Positions 49,093-60,612 of a stretch of DNA of 64,000 nt are shown here, one piece after another. The translations under genes and the position numbers were made by a program. The DNA lies in the NCBI GenBank assembly GCA_022828425.1, contig CP094685.1, positions 1,054,001-1,118,000 on the forward strand, in the 5' to 3' direction. The notes below the pieces were generated by a model. That model ran no database searches. It was not told the DNA's origin and saw only the letters and a list, made by a program, of their open reading frames with translations. The number at the start of each line of letters is the position of its first letter. Position 1 is the first letter of the stretch. This stretch comes from Candidatus Thiothrix sulfatifontis (GTDB taxonomy: Bacteria > Pseudomonadota > Gammaproteobacteria > Thiotrichales > Thiotrichaceae).

Positions 49093-52000
49093 GTGAACGC
49101 CATGACAGCCAGCCACCCGATTCGGGAAATTCCGTACAACTACACTTCATTCTCCGACAAGGAAATCGTGCAACGCTTGTTGGGTGCACGCGCGTGGGAG
49201 ATTTTGCAGGCATTGCGTGAAAAGCGCGAAACCGGCATTTCGTCGCACATGTTGCAGGAGATTCTTGGCGATATGTGGGTGGTGCAGCGCAATCCTTACA
49301 TCCACGATGACTTGCTGGAAAACCAGAAACGGCGGCAATCGCTGTTCGACACCCTCAATGGGCGCGTGGAAAAGATTGAAGAACGTGCCAATGGCAATGC
49401 CCTCACCATCGAATTGATGCAGATTGCCCGTAGCGCCTTGGCACAGTTTGCGGAAATGTTTCGGGCGGAATACGACTTGCGCGAGAAAACCCGCAAGCGC
49501 CTGCAAAAGATTACCCGCAAAGACAATATTCAGTTTGACGGCTTGGCGCGGGTGTCACACGTCACCGATGCGACCGACTGGCGGGTGGAATTGCCCTTCG
49601 TGGTGCTGACCCCAGACACCGAAGAGGAAATGGCGGCGCTGGTCGGCGAATGCATTGAATTGGGGCTGACCGTGATTCCGCGTGGGGGTGGCACGGGTTA
49701 TACCGGCGGCGCAGTGCCGTTGGATGCGCGTAGCGCGGTGATCAACACCGAAAAGCTCGAATCCCTCAGTGAAGTGCAATACCGCAACGATTTGCCGGGC
49801 GTGGATAAAACCGTGGCAGTGGTGCGCTCCGGGGCAGGGGTCGTTACCCGCCGCGTGTCGGATTTGGCAGGCAAGCACGGTTTGGTGTTTGCGGTTGACC
49901 CGACTTCGCAGGATGCCTCCACTATCGGTGGTAATATCGCCATGAATGCCGGTGGTAAAAAAGCGGTCTTATGGGGAACCAGTCTCGACAATCTGCTCTC
50001 TTGGCGCATGGTCACGCCGGATGCGGATTGGTTGGAAGTCACGCGCCTGAATCACAATCTCGGCAAAATCCACGATCAGCAAACCGTGCAATTTTCGGTG
50101 CAACGCTTCCTCGCCGATGGCAAAACCCGCAAGGGTGAAGCGGAAATCCTCACCTTTGAAGGGCGCTATTTCCGCAAAGAAGGGCTGGGTAAAGATGTCA
50201 CCAATAAATTCCTCGGTGGCTTGCCCGGTATTCAGAAAGAAGGCTGTGACGGTTTAATCACCTCCGGCGAGTTCATTTTGCACCGGATGCCCGACCAAAT
50301 TCGTACCGTCTGTCTGGAATTCTACGGCACGGATTTGCACGAAGCCGTCCCCGCGATTGTGGAGGTGAAAAACTACCTCGACGGGCGCAATGACGTGCTG
50401 CTGTCTGGCTTGGAGCATCTCGACGAACGTTACGTCAAAGCGGTGAAATACACCCCGAAAGGCGCTCGCGGCATGTTGCCAAAAATGGTGCTGATTGCTG
50501 ACATTGTGAGCGATGACGAAAAGGCGGTGGCAGAATCCGCTGCCGAAGTGGTGCGTTTGGCGAATGCGCGGAATGCCGAAGGTTTCATCGCGATTAGCCC
50601 GGAAGCGCGTCGCCAGTTTTGGGCAGACCGTTCGCGCACGGCAGCGATTGCGGCGCACACCAATGCCTTTAAAATCAACGAAGACGTGGTGATTCCGCTG
50701 CACAATTTGGCGCGTTACACCGAAGGCATTGAAACCCTGAATATTCGCCAGTCGATGCAAAACAAGCTGCGCATGATCGACGGTTTGCTGGAACATTTGG
50801 CGAGCGATTTGCCAGAATTGCGGGCAGTGGCGGACTACGAGGCGAGTGCCGAACGCAGTTCCATTTGGGCAAACAAGTTGACCCATGCAGTGGATTACCT
50901 TCAGCAGCGCAAAGTGCGTTGGGAGCAGATTCTCGCCCATTTCGATGCACCTGCCGCTGCGCATCAAGACTTGCTGGATGACACCGCGAAAGCAGCGCAA
51001 CGCCCGCACGATCGGGTGATTGATTTGCTGTTGCGGCGTGAATTGCGCATTTCGTACCGCAAGGAAATTATTCGACCGTTGCAGGAAATGTTTGCCGGGC
51101 GTGAGTTAGAGCCGTTGATGCAGGCGATGGAAAAAATCCACCGCAAGATTCGCACCAGCCGTTTGTTCGTGGCGCTGCACATGCACGCGGGCGATGGCAA
51201 TGTGCATACCAATATTCCGGTGAATTCCAACGATTACGGCATGTTGCACGAAGCGGAGCGCATGGTGGATGCGATTATGGTGCTGGCGCGGGAATTGGAT
51301 GGGGTGATTTCTGGCGAACACGGCATCGGCATTACCAAGTTTCAGTATTTGGATGCGCGTGAAATCAACGAGTTTGCCGCGTATAAGCAAGACGTTGACC
51401 CGCAAGGGCATTTCAACAAAGGTAAATTGCTGCCGGGGTCAGGTTTGCAGAATGCTTACACGCCGTCGTTACGCTTGGTCGAGCGCGAGGCTTTGTTGTT
51501 GGAACACAATGAGTTAGGTGCGCTCAACAACGACATTAAGGATTGTTTGCGCTGCGGTAAATGCAAGCCGGTGTGCAATACGCACATTCCGCGTGCCAAT
51601 TTGCTGTATTCGCCGCGTAACAAGATTCTGGCAACGGGTTTGATGATTGAGGCGTTTTTGTACGAAGAGCAAACGCGCCGTGGCGTGTCGATTCGCCATT
51701 TCGATGAAATGAACGATGTCGCCGATCATTGCACGGTGTGCCACAAGTGTTTCAACCCTTGCCCGGTGAATATCGACTTCGGCGAAGTCAGTGTGCGGAT
51801 GCGCAGTATTTTGCGCGAACGTGGCAAGAAAAAGACCAGCCCGGTGACCTGGGCGTCGATGCAATTCCTGAATCTGAAAGACCCGACGCAAATCAATATT
51901 ATGCGTACCGGCATGATCAAGTTCGGTTACAAGGCGCAGCGTTTCGCGTATTCCTTGGCAAAAGCAGCGAATTTGTTAGGGGCTGATAAACGTCCGGCGG

Positions 52001-52956
52001 CAACCTTGGGTAAACCGGCGATCAAAGAGCAGGTGATTCAGTTCATTAAAAAGCCGTTGCCGAAAGGCTTGCCAGCGAAAACTACCCGCGCAATGTTGGG
52101 TTTGGAAGACGATAGCGTGATTCCGATCTTGCGCGATCCGCTGAAAACAGCGGATAAACGTGGCGATGCGGTGTTCTATTTCCCCGGTTGCGGCTCGGAA
52201 CGTTTGTTCAGTCAGGTGGGTTTGGCAACGCTGGCAATGTTGTACGAAACGGGTGCGACCACGGTATTGCCACCGGGGTATTTGTGCTGCGGCTACCCGC
52301 AAAACGCGGGCGGTGATTTGAAAAAGGGGACACAAATTTCCACCGAAAATCGCGTCTTGTTCCACCGCGTGGCGAATGCGTTGAGCTACCTCGACATTAA
52401 AACCGTGTTGGTATCGTGCGGAACGTGCATGGATCAGTTGCTCAAATACGAGTTCGACAAGATTTTCCCCGGTTGTCGCTTGCTCGACATTCACGAATAT
52501 TTGCTGGAAAAAGGCGTGAAAATGAATGGGGTTAGCGGTATCCAATACGTCTATCACGACCCTTGCCATACGCCGATGAAGCAGGTTAACCCGTTGAAAG
52601 TTACACAGGAATTGACGGGTTCCAATGTGGTATTGAGTGAGCGTTGCTGTGGGGAAGCGGGGACGTTTGCGATTAGCCGCCCGGATATTGCCAGCCAGTT
52701 ACGTTTTCGCAAAGCCGAAAGCCTCAAAGCAGGTATCAAAGAGCTGACGGGGGCGGACATGGCGCAGGAGGGCAAGGTGAAAATCCTCACGTCCTGCCCT
52801 GCCTGCCAGCAAGGGCTGTCACGTTACGCGGATGATACCGGGATGGAAACCGATTATATCGTGGTGGAAATGGCGAATTATTTGCTGGGCAATGATTGGC
52901 AGCAAGGGTTTGTCGGCAAGGCGACGCACGGTGGGATAGAGAAAGTGCTGCTTTAA
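49093..52956 (+). CDS. DUF3683 FAD/Fe-S oxidoreductase (D-lactate dehydrogenase-like)
   Basis: 1287 aa; GTG 49093 is used, ATG 49102 is possible. Order: DUF3683 (about 1-100), FAD_binding_4 ([33 protein letters not shown]), FAD-oxidase C-terminal domain ([22 protein letters not shown]), and two Fe-S motifs ([14 protein letters not shown] and [14 protein letters not shown]). Two CCG domains follow (FPGCGSERL...[16 protein letters not shown]...CCGEAGTF). It resembles D-lactate or glycolate dehydrogenases fused to their Fe-S partner. The substrate cannot be named. Upstream ribosome site is weak. Confidence 0.88.
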   Translation: MNAMTASHPIREIPYNYTSFSDKEIVQRLLGARAWEILQALREKRETGISSHMLQEILGDMWVVQRNPYIHDDLLENQKRRQSLFDTLNGRVEKIEERANGNALTIELMQIARSALAQFAEMFRAEYDLREKTRKRLQKITRKDNIQFDGLARVSHVTDATDWRVELPFVVLTPDTEEEMAALVGECIELGLTVIPRGGGTGYTGGAVPLDARSAVINTEKLESLSEVQYRNDLPGVDKTVAVVRSGAGVVTRRVSDLAGKHGLVFAVDPTSQDASTIGGNIAMNAGGKKAVLWGTSLDNLLSWRMVTPDADWLEVTRLNHNLGKIHDQQTVQFSVQRFLADGKTRKGEAEILTFEGRYFRKEGLGKDVTNKFLGGLPGIQKEGCDGLITSGEFILHRMPDQIRTVCLEFYGTDLHEAVPAIVEVKNYLDGRNDVLLSGLEHLDERYVKAVKYTPKGARGMLPKMVLIADIVSDDEKAVAESAAEVVRLANARNAEGFIAISPEARRQFWADRSRTAAIAAHTNAFKINEDVVIPLHNLARYTEGIETLNIRQSMQNKLRMIDGLLEHLASDLPELRAVADYEASAERSSIWANKLTHAVDYLQQRKVRWEQILAHFDAPAAAHQDLLDDTAKAAQRPHDRVIDLLLRRELRISYRKEIIRPLQEMFAGRELEPLMQAMEKIHRKIRTSRLFVALHMHAGDGNVHTNIPVNSNDYGMLHEAERMVDAIMVLARELDGVISGEHGIGITKFQYLDAREINEFAAYKQDVDPQGHFNKGKLLPGSGLQNAYTPSLRLVEREALLLEHNELGALNNDIKDCLRCGKCKPVCNTHIPRANLLYSPRNKILATGLMIEAFLYEEQTRRGVSIRHFDEMNDVADHCTVCHKCFNPCPVNIDFGEVSVRMRSILRERGKKKTSPVTWASMQFLNLKDPTQINIMRTGMIKFGYKAQRFAYSLAKAANLLGADKRPAATLGKPAIKEQVIQFIKKPLPKGLPAKTTRAMLGLEDDSVIPILRDPLKTADKRGDAVFYFPGCGSERLFSQVGLATLAMLYETGATTVLPPGYLCCGYPQNAGGDLKKGTQISTENRVLFHRVANALSYLDIKTVLVSCGTCMDQLLKYEFDKIFPGCRLLDIHEYLLEKGVKMNGVSGIQYVYHDPCHTPMKQVNPLKVTQELTGSNVVLSERCCGEAGTFAISRPDIASQLRFRKAESLKAGIKELTGADMAQEGKVKILTSCPACQQGLSRYADDTGMETDYIVVEMANYLLGNDWQQGFVGKATHGGIEKVLL

Positions 52957-53345
52957 GGCGCGGAGATCGGCGGATGCTTTGCCTTCCGCCGTATCCAATT
53001 CAATGCCTGCAACACCCCTTTGCGGGTGACGATCCATTTTTCCAGTTCAAATTTGCCGGGGAAATTCATAATTCCCAAGCCAATCATCATGGTCAGCAAA
53101 CCTTGCCCCGGCAATATCAGCATGGCAATCCCGGCTAATAGCACGGGTAAGCCGAGCAAATTGCGGGCGATAGTACGGGGTTGCAATAATACGTGCCAGC
53201 GATGTACATCACGCAGGCGGATGAAATAGTCGCTGGGAATCCGTGCGACAAACCACGGCAATAACAGCAGTGACAGTACAAACGTAATGGCAGAGATTGC
53301 GCCGAGCCAGATAAACAACGTTTCCAATAAAAACCCCAAGGTCAT
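52953..53345 (-). CDS. PGPGW-type transmembrane protein
   Basis: 130 aa with two or three hydrophobic segments. [28 protein letters not shown] is close to the PGPGW signature of this family of membrane proteins of unknown function. Four-base convergent overlap with the oxidoreductase gene. Confidence 0.75.
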   Translation of the reverse strand: MTLGFLLETLFIWLGAISAITFVLSLLLLPWFVARIPSDYFIRLRDVHRWHVLLQPRTIARNLLGLPVLLAGIAMLILPGQGLLTMMIGLGIMNFPGKFELEKWIVTRKGVLQALNWIRRKAKHPPISAP

Positions 53346-53367
53346 AAACGATGGGGTTGATTGTACG

Positions 53368-54561
53368 TTAGTTGTCCGGGTTAGCTTTGATTTTGTGGAT
53401 GCTTAAGTCAGCACCGTTGTATTCTTCTTCTTGTGATAAGCGAATGCCCATCGTGGCTTTGAGGATGCCGTACACCACAAAGCCGCCCGCCGTGGCAATC
53501 GCTACGCCAAGCAAGGTGCCCACCACTTGCGCTCCGAAACTGACACCGCCAATACCGCCGAGTGCTTCTAACCCAAAAATGCCTGCCGCAATGCCGCCCC
53601 ATGCACCACACAGCCCGTGCAGCGGCCATACCCCCAATACGTCGTCGATTTTCAGTTTGTTTTGCGCCAAAGTGAATGTCCAGACGAACAATGCTCCCGC
53701 AACCGCTCCGACCGTCAATGCACCTAAAGGATGCATTAAGTCCGAACCCGCGCACACTGCCACCAAACCGGCTAAGGGGCCGTTGTGGACGAAGCCAGGG
53801 TCATTTTTGCCTGCAATTAACGCCGCAATAATGCCGCCGACCATCGCCATTAAAGAGTTAATCGCCACCAAACCGCTGAGACCTTCGATTTTTTGGGCGG
53901 ACATGACGTTAAAGCCAAACCAGCCGACGGTCAGAATCCATGCCCCAATCGCCAAAAATGGAATGCTGGAAGGCGGATGTGCTGACACGGGTTTGCCGTC
54001 TTTGGTGTAACGTCCGTGCCGGTGTCCCAATAACATCACGGCGCCCAATGCAATCCAGCCGCCCATCGCATGAACGACGACGGAACCCGCAAAGTCATGA
54101 AAAGCAACGCCGAATAAGCCGGTGATCCACGCTTGTACCCCGTACAAATTGTTCCAGATCATGCCTTCAAAGAAAGGATAAATCAGCGCCACGATAATAA
54201 AAGTGGCAATCAATTGCGGGTAAAAGCGGGCGCGTTCTGCAATGCCGCCGGAAATAATCGCGGGAATGGCTGCCGCAAAGGTGAGGAGGAAGAAGAATTT
54301 CACCAAGTCATAGCCGTTCTTTTCCGCCAAAATGCTGGCGCTCTCAAAGAAGCCGACTTGATAAGCGACGTAATAGCCGATGAAAAAATACGCTATTGTG
54401 GACACGGCAAAATCCACAATGATTTTCACCAGTGCATTCACTTGGTTTTTGTGACGGACTGTGCCGACTTCTAAAAAGGCGAAGCCCGCGTGCATTGCCA
54501 GTACCATGACAGCACCCATTAACACGAACAGGGTATTTAATGCGGAAACCAGTTGCTCCAT
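53368..54561 (-). CDS. amt: Ammonium transporter, Amt/Rh family
   Basis: 397 aa with eleven hydrophobic helices. AFLEVGTVRHKNQVNALVKIIVDFAVST, FHDFAGSVVVHAMGGWIALGAVMLLGHRHGRY (first of the paired histidines) and DVLGVWPLHGLCGAWGGIAAGIFG (second) are diagnostic. GAGG six bases upstream. No glnK gene is adjacent. Ammonium uptake. Confidence 0.95.
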   Translation of the reverse strand: MEQLVSALNTLFVLMGAVMVLAMHAGFAFLEVGTVRHKNQVNALVKIIVDFAVSTIAYFFIGYYVAYQVGFFESASILAEKNGYDLVKFFFLLTFAAAIPAIISGGIAERARFYPQLIATFIIVALIYPFFEGMIWNNLYGVQAWITGLFGVAFHDFAGSVVVHAMGGWIALGAVMLLGHRHGRYTKDGKPVSAHPPSSIPFLAIGAWILTVGWFGFNVMSAQKIEGLSGLVAINSLMAMVGGIIAALIAGKNDPGFVHNGPLAGLVAVCAGSDLMHPLGALTVGAVAGALFVWTFTLAQNKLKIDDVLGVWPLHGLCGAWGGIAAGIFGLEALGGIGGVSFGAQVVGTLLGVAIATAGGFVVYGILKATMGIRLSQEEEYNGADLSIHKIKANPDN

Positions 54562-54762
54562 ACCTAACCTCTCTCACCTAAGCAGCCAAAAAGGGCACCA
54601 TCATAACCGCTGGAATCGGTTTAATGCACTATTTTGGTTGTCGGGTTGCACCAAAAAAGTGTGAGTGTGGAAACGGCGGATGCATAGTCTTTACACAATA
54701 GACTTGTCAGCGTCGGGTTTGCGTATATGATTACGGAGTACGGATACGTTTGGAAACGCAGG

Positions 54763-55230
54763 ATGAACACAGTGTCGCGCATCATCAGATTCGATTTATT
54801 GTCATTACCCGGCTTGAGCCTGTTTTTAGGTGGCTTATTGTGGGTAATGTCATTTACCCAAGTGACGTTTTACACCAATCACGGCGTGGTGATGGGCTAT
54901 TGGGTCGCCGCGACAGGTTGGTTGGGATTTGGGTTATTCCAGTTTGCATGGTATGCCAATTTGCTGGAATTGTTGGGGGTGTTACTGATGTCGCGCTACC
55001 CGAATCGGGCGATGGTCGTAGCGGTGCTAGGTGTGCTATTGGCAGGGCAGGCTTTTTGGTTTACCGAAATTCCGGGGCAGGCGGCTACGATGCGGATTCT
55101 TGATCTGGGAACAGGTTTTTGGATGTGGTACGCCAGTATCGTGTTAGTGACGCTCGGTGTGATTTTTGGGCCGACGGAGGAAGAATGTTGTTCTCCCCCA
55201 GTCGGATACAAAACAAGTAACGATGCTTAG
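54763..55230 (+). CDS. Hypothetical four-TM membrane protein
   Basis: 155 aa from ATG 54763 (GGAA seven bases upstream; ATG 54727 is also possible). Four hydrophobic segments; LPGLSLFLGGLLWVMSF, GLFQFAWYANLLELLGVLLM, MVVAVLGVLLAGQAFWF, FWMWYASIVLVTLGVIFG. The C-terminus ends with Cys-Cys (EEECCSPP). No family is recognised. Convergent with the DUF302 gene, overlapping four bases. Confidence 0.75.
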   Translation: MNTVSRIIRFDLLSLPGLSLFLGGLLWVMSFTQVTFYTNHGVVMGYWVAATGWLGFGLFQFAWYANLLELLGVLLMSRYPNRAMVVAVLGVLLAGQAFWFTEIPGQAATMRILDLGTGFWMWYASIVLVTLGVIFGPTEEECCSPPVGYKTSNDA

Positions 55231-55850
55231 AAATCGCCTTCCGCGCCGCCTTTCATAATCGCGGTCATGATTTCTTGTACCCCAAGCGCTTCGGCATGAA
55301 GCTCTGGGGGCAGGGTTTTGCCGCCGTAAATCATCATGTCCATATTCAGGGAATACAGGTGATATTTGCCTTCTTTGTCTTCGATCATCGCAATGCGGCA
55401 CGGCAGGTAAGCCGAGAATGCATCGCTGAAATCCACCATTTTCATCGCCGTTTGCGGGTTGCAGAACTGGTAGATTTTCAGGAAGCGTTGTTCCTTGCCG
55501 GTTTCAAGCTGCACTTGCTCGGATAATGGCAATTCACCCACGGCTTTAATATTGAGCTTGTTAGCAATGGATTTCATGGATTCTTCAGCATCTTGCCAAG
55601 TAACGCCGTCCGCCAATGAATATTTAACCACGGTAGCATCCGCCGAATTGCCGCTGGCTTTCAGCTTGGTCCACATTTCCATGTAAACATCTTTGGCTTT
55701 CGGGTCGAAACTGTCGAGCGCGGCTTTTTCAGCGCCAATGTCCATATCACCCATTTGCGCCATCATCGGGGCAAATTGGGTGTAAGCGTATGCGCCGCCA
55801 ACAATGGCGACCAAGCCAATAATGGCGAGAATATTGCGAATAAAGTTCAT
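55227..55850 (-). CDS. DUF302 domain protein
   Basis: 207 aa from ATG 55850 (GGAG, nearby). An N-terminal TM/signal segment (NILAIIGLVAIVGGAYAY) is followed by a soluble domain with VVKYSLADGVTWQDAEESMKSIA, KIYQFCNPQTAMKMVD and SAYLPCRIAMIED, the DUF302 pattern with its two conserved cysteines. DUF302 proteins are frequent in sulfur oxidisers, where a role in sulfur compound handling has been suggested. Confidence 0.87.
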   Translation of the reverse strand: MNFIRNILAIIGLVAIVGGAYAYTQFAPMMAQMGDMDIGAEKAALDSFDPKAKDVYMEMWTKLKASGNSADATVVKYSLADGVTWQDAEESMKSIANKLNIKAVGELPLSEQVQLETGKEQRFLKIYQFCNPQTAMKMVDFSDAFSAYLPCRIAMIEDKEGKYHLYSLNMDMMIYGGKTLPPELHAEALGVQEIMTAIMKGGAEGDF

Positions 55851-55926
55851 GAAGTCTCCTAGCGTATGTATCGAGGGAAGCCATTGCATGATGACTTCCC
55901 CAAAGGGTTTATTCCCTAAATAACGA

Positions 55927-56340
55927 CTATTTTATTTCTTGCGTGTCAATCTTCGCCATTAGCGCGAATGATTTGACAAAGGGGCCAGCCATCGCGGGAT
56001 TTTTGAGCATTGCGCCGTAGTCACCGGATAGGAATTTCAATTTGCCGAACGTGTAAGCGGTTCCCAGACCGACCAAGCCCATGGGTTCTTTGGTCCATTT
56101 CATCCAATCTTTGCGATCCGCACGCATGTCCCAATCCAAGGTTTCACCGTTGTAATCGCCAGCGCGGGTGCATTCGCCGTTTTCGACCACGAAAACCCCG
56201 ATGGGCTTGGCTTCGCCTTTCAAACCGCACGCGATGGTGGAATTGAACCCAATCGCAGCGAGTTTGTCTTTGACTTCAGGGTCGCCGTTCCAGAGGTCTT
56301 TGAGTTCGTTCATCCAATCGGCAGAAAAAAGTTGTGGCAT
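55927..56340 (-). CDS. SCP2 sterol-transfer-like protein
   Basis: 137 aa from ATG 56340 with GGAG upstream. SCP2 fold: MNELKDLWNGDPEVKDKLAAI at the start, then STIACGLKGE, IGVFVVENGEC, DWDMRADRKDWMKW and a C-terminal helix (PFVKSFALMAKIDTQEI). It would bind a lipid-like ligand. It is 76 bases from the DUF302 gene on the same strand, so probably the first gene of that pair. Confidence 0.82.
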   Translation of the reverse strand: MPQLFSADWMNELKDLWNGDPEVKDKLAAIGFNSTIACGLKGEAKPIGVFVVENGECTRAGDYNGETLDWDMRADRKDWMKWTKEPMGLVGLGTAYTFGKLKFLSGDYGAMLKNPAMAGPFVKSFALMAKIDTQEIK

Positions 56341-56430
56341 GGTTCCTCTCCTAGTTTGTGTTGAAAATAGCGGTGGCGATGTATATCTTGCATCCTTACG
56401 TTTCGCCACCTGTAAACAGTGATAATACCG

Positions 56431-57468
56431 ATGTTACATCAAACCGTGCTCCTCCCGATTTTGGTGACGCTAATCACCGTCTCTCTGGCTGGGTTCAGTG
56501 TTGCTGATACCCCAGCGGACTCCTTAACGGTGACAGTGCGACCTTTGGGGGAGGTGCTGCAAACATCTGAACGTAGTGTAACAGCAACGCTGATCAGTTT
56601 GAACGATAGCACGCTCAGCGCTGAAATTTCTGCGAAAGTTACCCAGTTGCGTGCGGATACGGGTGATACCGTGCAAGCGGGTCAAGTATTGGCGGAACTG
56701 GATTGCCGCGACCATCTGTTCACTCTGAGTCAAGCCAAAGCGGGGGTGGATGCGGCGAATGCGCGTTACCAATTAGCGAATACGCAACTTCAGCGCAATC
56801 AGCGTTTGCGTAGCACGGGCGTTGTTCCGGTGGAACTCTTGGATAAATCCGCCGCCGATGCGGAAGCGGCTAAGGCCGACGTAGCCGTTGCCAAAGCGCG
56901 AACCGACACTGCCCAACTCGCTGTCTCACGTTGCACCATTAAAGCGCCGTTTGCCGGACAAATAACCCGCCGTGACGTGCAAGTCGGGCAACAAGCCACG
57001 CCCGGCACACCCGCGTTCCAATTGCTGCAAGACAAAGCGTTGGAAGTGAGCGCCAGTTTGTCGGTGGATGAAGTGCAGGATCAAACGCAAGGAGCAGCGT
57101 TACGCTTTGTTGCCGATGGCGTGAGCATTCCACTGGAACGCCGTGCCGTGGTTGGGCAAATCGCCGGAAATACCCGCACGCAAGAAGTGCGTTTTACCCT
57201 CAAAGGTGAGCATTCCCTAGCCGTCGGACGCAGTGGACGAGTGGTGTGGCAAGGTAAATTACAGGCATTACCGGCGAGCTGGGTGGTGCGCCGCGAAGGG
57301 GGGTTGGGGGTGATGTTGGAAGTGGATGGCGTAGCAAAGTTTCACGCGCTCCCCGATGCCAAAGAAGGGCAGCCGGTGTTGATTGATTTGCCCACTTCGG
57401 TGCGTTTGATTGATCAAAACCGCTTGCGGGCAAGGGATGGGCAAGCCGTGACGGTGGAGAAACCCTGA
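56431..57468 (+). CDS. RND efflux periplasmic adaptor (membrane fusion protein)
   Basis: 345 aa from ATG 56431 (GTG 56419 possible). Signal peptide; a lipoyl-like barrel-sandwich hybrid (VTQLRADTGDTVQAGQVLAELD ... CTIKAPFAGQITRRDVQVGQQ), a helical hairpin and a beta-barrel. It connects the RND pump to the outer-membrane channel. Stop overlaps the pump start (TGATG). No TolC gene is adjacent. Confidence 0.92.
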   Translation: MLHQTVLLPILVTLITVSLAGFSVADTPADSLTVTVRPLGEVLQTSERSVTATLISLNDSTLSAEISAKVTQLRADTGDTVQAGQVLAELDCRDHLFTLSQAKAGVDAANARYQLANTQLQRNQRLRSTGVVPVELLDKSAADAEAAKADVAVAKARTDTAQLAVSRCTIKAPFAGQITRRDVQVGQQATPGTPAFQLLQDKALEVSASLSVDEVQDQTQGAALRFVADGVSIPLERRAVVGQIAGNTRTQEVRFTLKGEHSLAVGRSGRVVWQGKLQALPASWVVRREGGLGVMLEVDGVAKFHALPDAKEGQPVLIDLPTSVRLIDQNRLRARDGQAVTVEKP

Positions 57469-60400
57469 TGTACCGCCTCCTCATACAAAATCACGTTCTC
57501 GCGAACCTCACCTTTGTGTTGGTGCTGTTCATCGGCTTCACCGCTTATAACGCGATGCCGCGCCAGCAAGACCCGACCATCAATTTCAACTGGATTTCGA
57601 TTATCACCGCCTTGCCGGGGGCGAGTGCGGAAGACGTGGAAAAACGCATTACCGACCCGCTGGAGGACGCGATTCGCGGCATACCTGACATGAAGTTTGT
57701 GTCGAGCAATAGCCGGGCGAATATTTCCAGCCTGTTGGTGCGCTTTGAGGACATTGACGAACGTACTTTCGATAAGCGCCTTGCCGATTTGCGCCGTGAA
57801 ATTCAGAACGCTGAAAACTTGCTGCCTGCGGAAGCGGTGGATTCGATTGTGCTGGAAATCACCACGGCGAATGCATTCCCCTCGGCGATGATTGCGGTGC
57901 AAAGCGTTGCCGACGATGAAAATTTGCGGGTGCAAGCCAAAAATATTGAAAAAGCCATTGAGCAACTCAAGGGCGTGGAACGGGTTGACCCGGTGGCGTT
58001 GGATGAACCGGAGTTACAGGTACGTTTTGATACCACGGCGCTCGAATCTTTGGGGTTAGCGCCGGGGCAATTGGCAGAAACCATCCGCGCTTGGTTTCGT
58101 GACCTATCTGCTGGCAGTTTGGATGTGGATAAGCAAAGCTGGTTGGTGCGGTTAAGCGGCAAAACCAGCGACCCGCAAGCCTTGGGCGAATTGCCCGTTC
58201 CCGGTGTGCAGGGCGAAGTGCCATTGTCACGGGTCGCCAATGTGGAACGCGCCCGTGCCGAAGCCACCCAAAAAGTGCGTTTGGATGGCGAACCGGCGGT
58301 ATTGTTCGCGGTGATGAAGGAAGACAAAGCCAATGTGCTGGATTTGGTGGAGCGCCTGAAAACTTACATTGACGCGCGTAACCAGCAGGTTGGAGCCAGC
58401 GGGGTGAAACTGGTGTTGGTCGATGACCAAACCATTCCCACCCGTGAAGCGATTGGCATTATGGAAAGCAATGCCTTGCTGGGGTTTGCGTTGGTGTTAT
58501 TCGTGACTTGGTTATTTCTGGGTTTTAGGATTGCCGCGCTGACCACGATTGGGATTCCGTTTACGCTGGCGGCGACGTTTTGGGTGTTGTCCGGCATGGG
58601 TGAAACCTTGAATGTGACGGTGTTGCTGGGCATTGTGATTGTGTTGGGGATGTTGGTGGACGATGCGGTGGTGGTGGTCGAATCCATTTATTACCGCTTG
58701 CAACACGGCATGGATGCGGTCACGGCGGCGGTGGAATCCATGCGCGAGGTGGCTTTGCCAGTGACAACGGCGGTGCTGACCACGATTGCAGCGTTTTTGC
58801 CGTTGATGTTGTTGCCGGGAATACTCGGTAAATTCATGCAAGTGATTCCGATGGTGGTGACGCTGGCACTGGCGATTAGTTTGATTGAGGCGTTTTGGAT
58901 GCTGCCCGCGCACGTTGCCAGCATGAAAATGCGCTTTGATAAGCCGTCGCGTATTCAGCAACTGCGCAATCGTGGCACGCATTGGCTGCAAGTGAAATAC
59001 GCACGTTTGCTGGTGAAGGTGTTGCGCTACCCGCGTGCGGCGTTGAGTGCGGTGGCGTTAATGTTTGTGCTGGCGGTGGGGATTGTTGGGGCAGGCTTGA
59101 TTCCGCTGAATTTCTTTGCGGCGGACAGTTTGCGGCTGTTTTATGTGAACGTGGAAATGCCGAGTTCCACCGCGTTGGATGAAACCATGCAAAAGGTGCA
59201 GCAAGTCGAGCAGCAGGTGAAGAAGCATTTGCAGCCGGAGGATGCGCGTTCGGTCGTGGCTTACGCGGGGATGATGTTTACCGAAACCGAGCCGCTGTAC
59301 GGAGCACGTTATGGGCAGATGGTGGTGAGCCTCAAGCCCATGTCGGACGGTTCGCGGGAGGTGAAAACCATTATCGAGGGGATGCGTGCCGATGTGGTGA
59401 ATGTGCCGGGGGCGGTGAATATTGCGTTTCTGGAATTGGCCGGTGGGCCGCCTGCGGCTAAGCCGATCAGTGTGAAAGTGCGTGGCGATAATTACGCCGA
59501 AATTCAGGGTGCAACGGCGGCGCTCAAGCAAATTCTGAATGCGAATCCGGGTTTCAAAGACGTGACCGACGATGCCAGCCCCGGTCAGATGGAAATGACG
59601 TTGCGCTTGCGCCACGACAATATCCGCCGCGCTGGGGTGTCGCCGGATGAGGTCAGCCGCAGCTTGCGCTTGCTGGTGGATGGCGAAGTGGTCGCGGATA
59701 TGCAGGATCAGGGCGAAAAGCTGGAAGTGCGGGTCAAACGCCAAGAGGGGGATTTGCGCACGGTGGATCAGTTGCTGGATTTCCGTTTGCCTACTGCGGA
59801 TGGCGGCAGTGTGCCGTTACGTGAATTGGTGGAAGAACAGAAAGGCGTGTCGCTGGGCAATATCCGCCATTACAACTTTCGGCGGGCGATTACCTTGGAG
59901 GCCGATTTGGTGAAACGCCCGGATGAGCCGTTTTACGAATGCCGCTTGCAACCGATGTTCAGCGGGGCAGCACCGGATTATGCGCAGTGTGCGTTGGATG
60001 CGGTGCAGGCGAATCAGATCTTGCTGGAGGGCTGGAAACCTTATCAGGCGCAATTCCCGAATATTGATTTGGATTTTGCGGGGCAACTTGATGATATTCA
60101 GGAAAGCATGGATGCGATTGGCATGTTGTTCCTGTTTGGTATCGGCTTGATGTATTTGATTTTGGGGACGCAATTTGGGAGTTATTGGCAGCCATTGCTG
60201 ATTTTGTCGACTGTGCCGATGGCGTTTACTGGCGTGGTGTATGGCTTGCTGGTGACGCAAAACCCGCTGAGTTTGTATACGCTGTACGGGGTGGTGGCGT
60301 TGGCGGGGATTGCGGTGAATTCGGCGATTGTGTTGATTGCTGCGGCGAATGACCGGCTTGAATTGGGCATGAGTGTGTTGCACGCCACGGTGTATGCGGC

Positions 60401-60602
60401 GCGGCGGCGGGTGATTCCGGTGTTGATTACGTCCTTGACCACGATGGCGGGTTTGTTTTCACTCGCCACTGGATTGGGGGGCAAGTCGCTGATTTGGGGG
60501 CCAGTTGCGACGGCCATTGTGTGGGGGGTTGGGTTTTCAACCGTGCTGACGCTGTTTGCGATTCCGGTGTTGTATCGGGTGTCGAGCCGGTCGAAAACCT
60601 AA
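57468..60602 (+). CDS. RND-family efflux transporter permease
   Basis: 1044 aa with 12 TM segments and two large periplasmic loops, the AcrB-like plan. TM4 carries the proton-relay acids in VIVLGMLVDDAVVVVESIYYRLQHG; the GMD-like second half has ALAGIAVNSAIVLIAAANDRL. Substrate not clear; HME-type charged residues are absent. Operon with the adaptor. Confidence 0.94.
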   Translation: MYRLLIQNHVLANLTFVLVLFIGFTAYNAMPRQQDPTINFNWISIITALPGASAEDVEKRITDPLEDAIRGIPDMKFVSSNSRANISSLLVRFEDIDERTFDKRLADLRREIQNAENLLPAEAVDSIVLEITTANAFPSAMIAVQSVADDENLRVQAKNIEKAIEQLKGVERVDPVALDEPELQVRFDTTALESLGLAPGQLAETIRAWFRDLSAGSLDVDKQSWLVRLSGKTSDPQALGELPVPGVQGEVPLSRVANVERARAEATQKVRLDGEPAVLFAVMKEDKANVLDLVERLKTYIDARNQQVGASGVKLVLVDDQTIPTREAIGIMESNALLGFALVLFVTWLFLGFRIAALTTIGIPFTLAATFWVLSGMGETLNVTVLLGIVIVLGMLVDDAVVVVESIYYRLQHGMDAVTAAVESMREVALPVTTAVLTTIAAFLPLMLLPGILGKFMQVIPMVVTLALAISLIEAFWMLPAHVASMKMRFDKPSRIQQLRNRGTHWLQVKYARLLVKVLRYPRAALSAVALMFVLAVGIVGAGLIPLNFFAADSLRLFYVNVEMPSSTALDETMQKVQQVEQQVKKHLQPEDARSVVAYAGMMFTETEPLYGARYGQMVVSLKPMSDGSREVKTIIEGMRADVVNVPGAVNIAFLELAGGPPAAKPISVKVRGDNYAEIQGATAALKQILNANPGFKDVTDDASPGQMEMTLRLRHDNIRRAGVSPDEVSRSLRLLVDGEVVADMQDQGEKLEVRVKRQEGDLRTVDQLLDFRLPTADGGSVPLRELVEEQKGVSLGNIRHYNFRRAITLEADLVKRPDEPFYECRLQPMFSGAAPDYAQCALDAVQANQILLEGWKPYQAQFPNIDLDFAGQLDDIQESMDAIGMLFLFGIGLMYLILGTQFGSYWQPLLILSTVPMAFTGVVYGLLVTQNPLSLYTLYGVVALAGIAVNSAIVLIAAANDRLELGMSVLHATVYAARRRVIPVLITSLTTMAGLFSLATGLGGKSLIWGPVATAIVWGVGFSTVLTLFAIPVLYRVSSRSKT

Positions 60603-60612
60603 GCATTGAGCA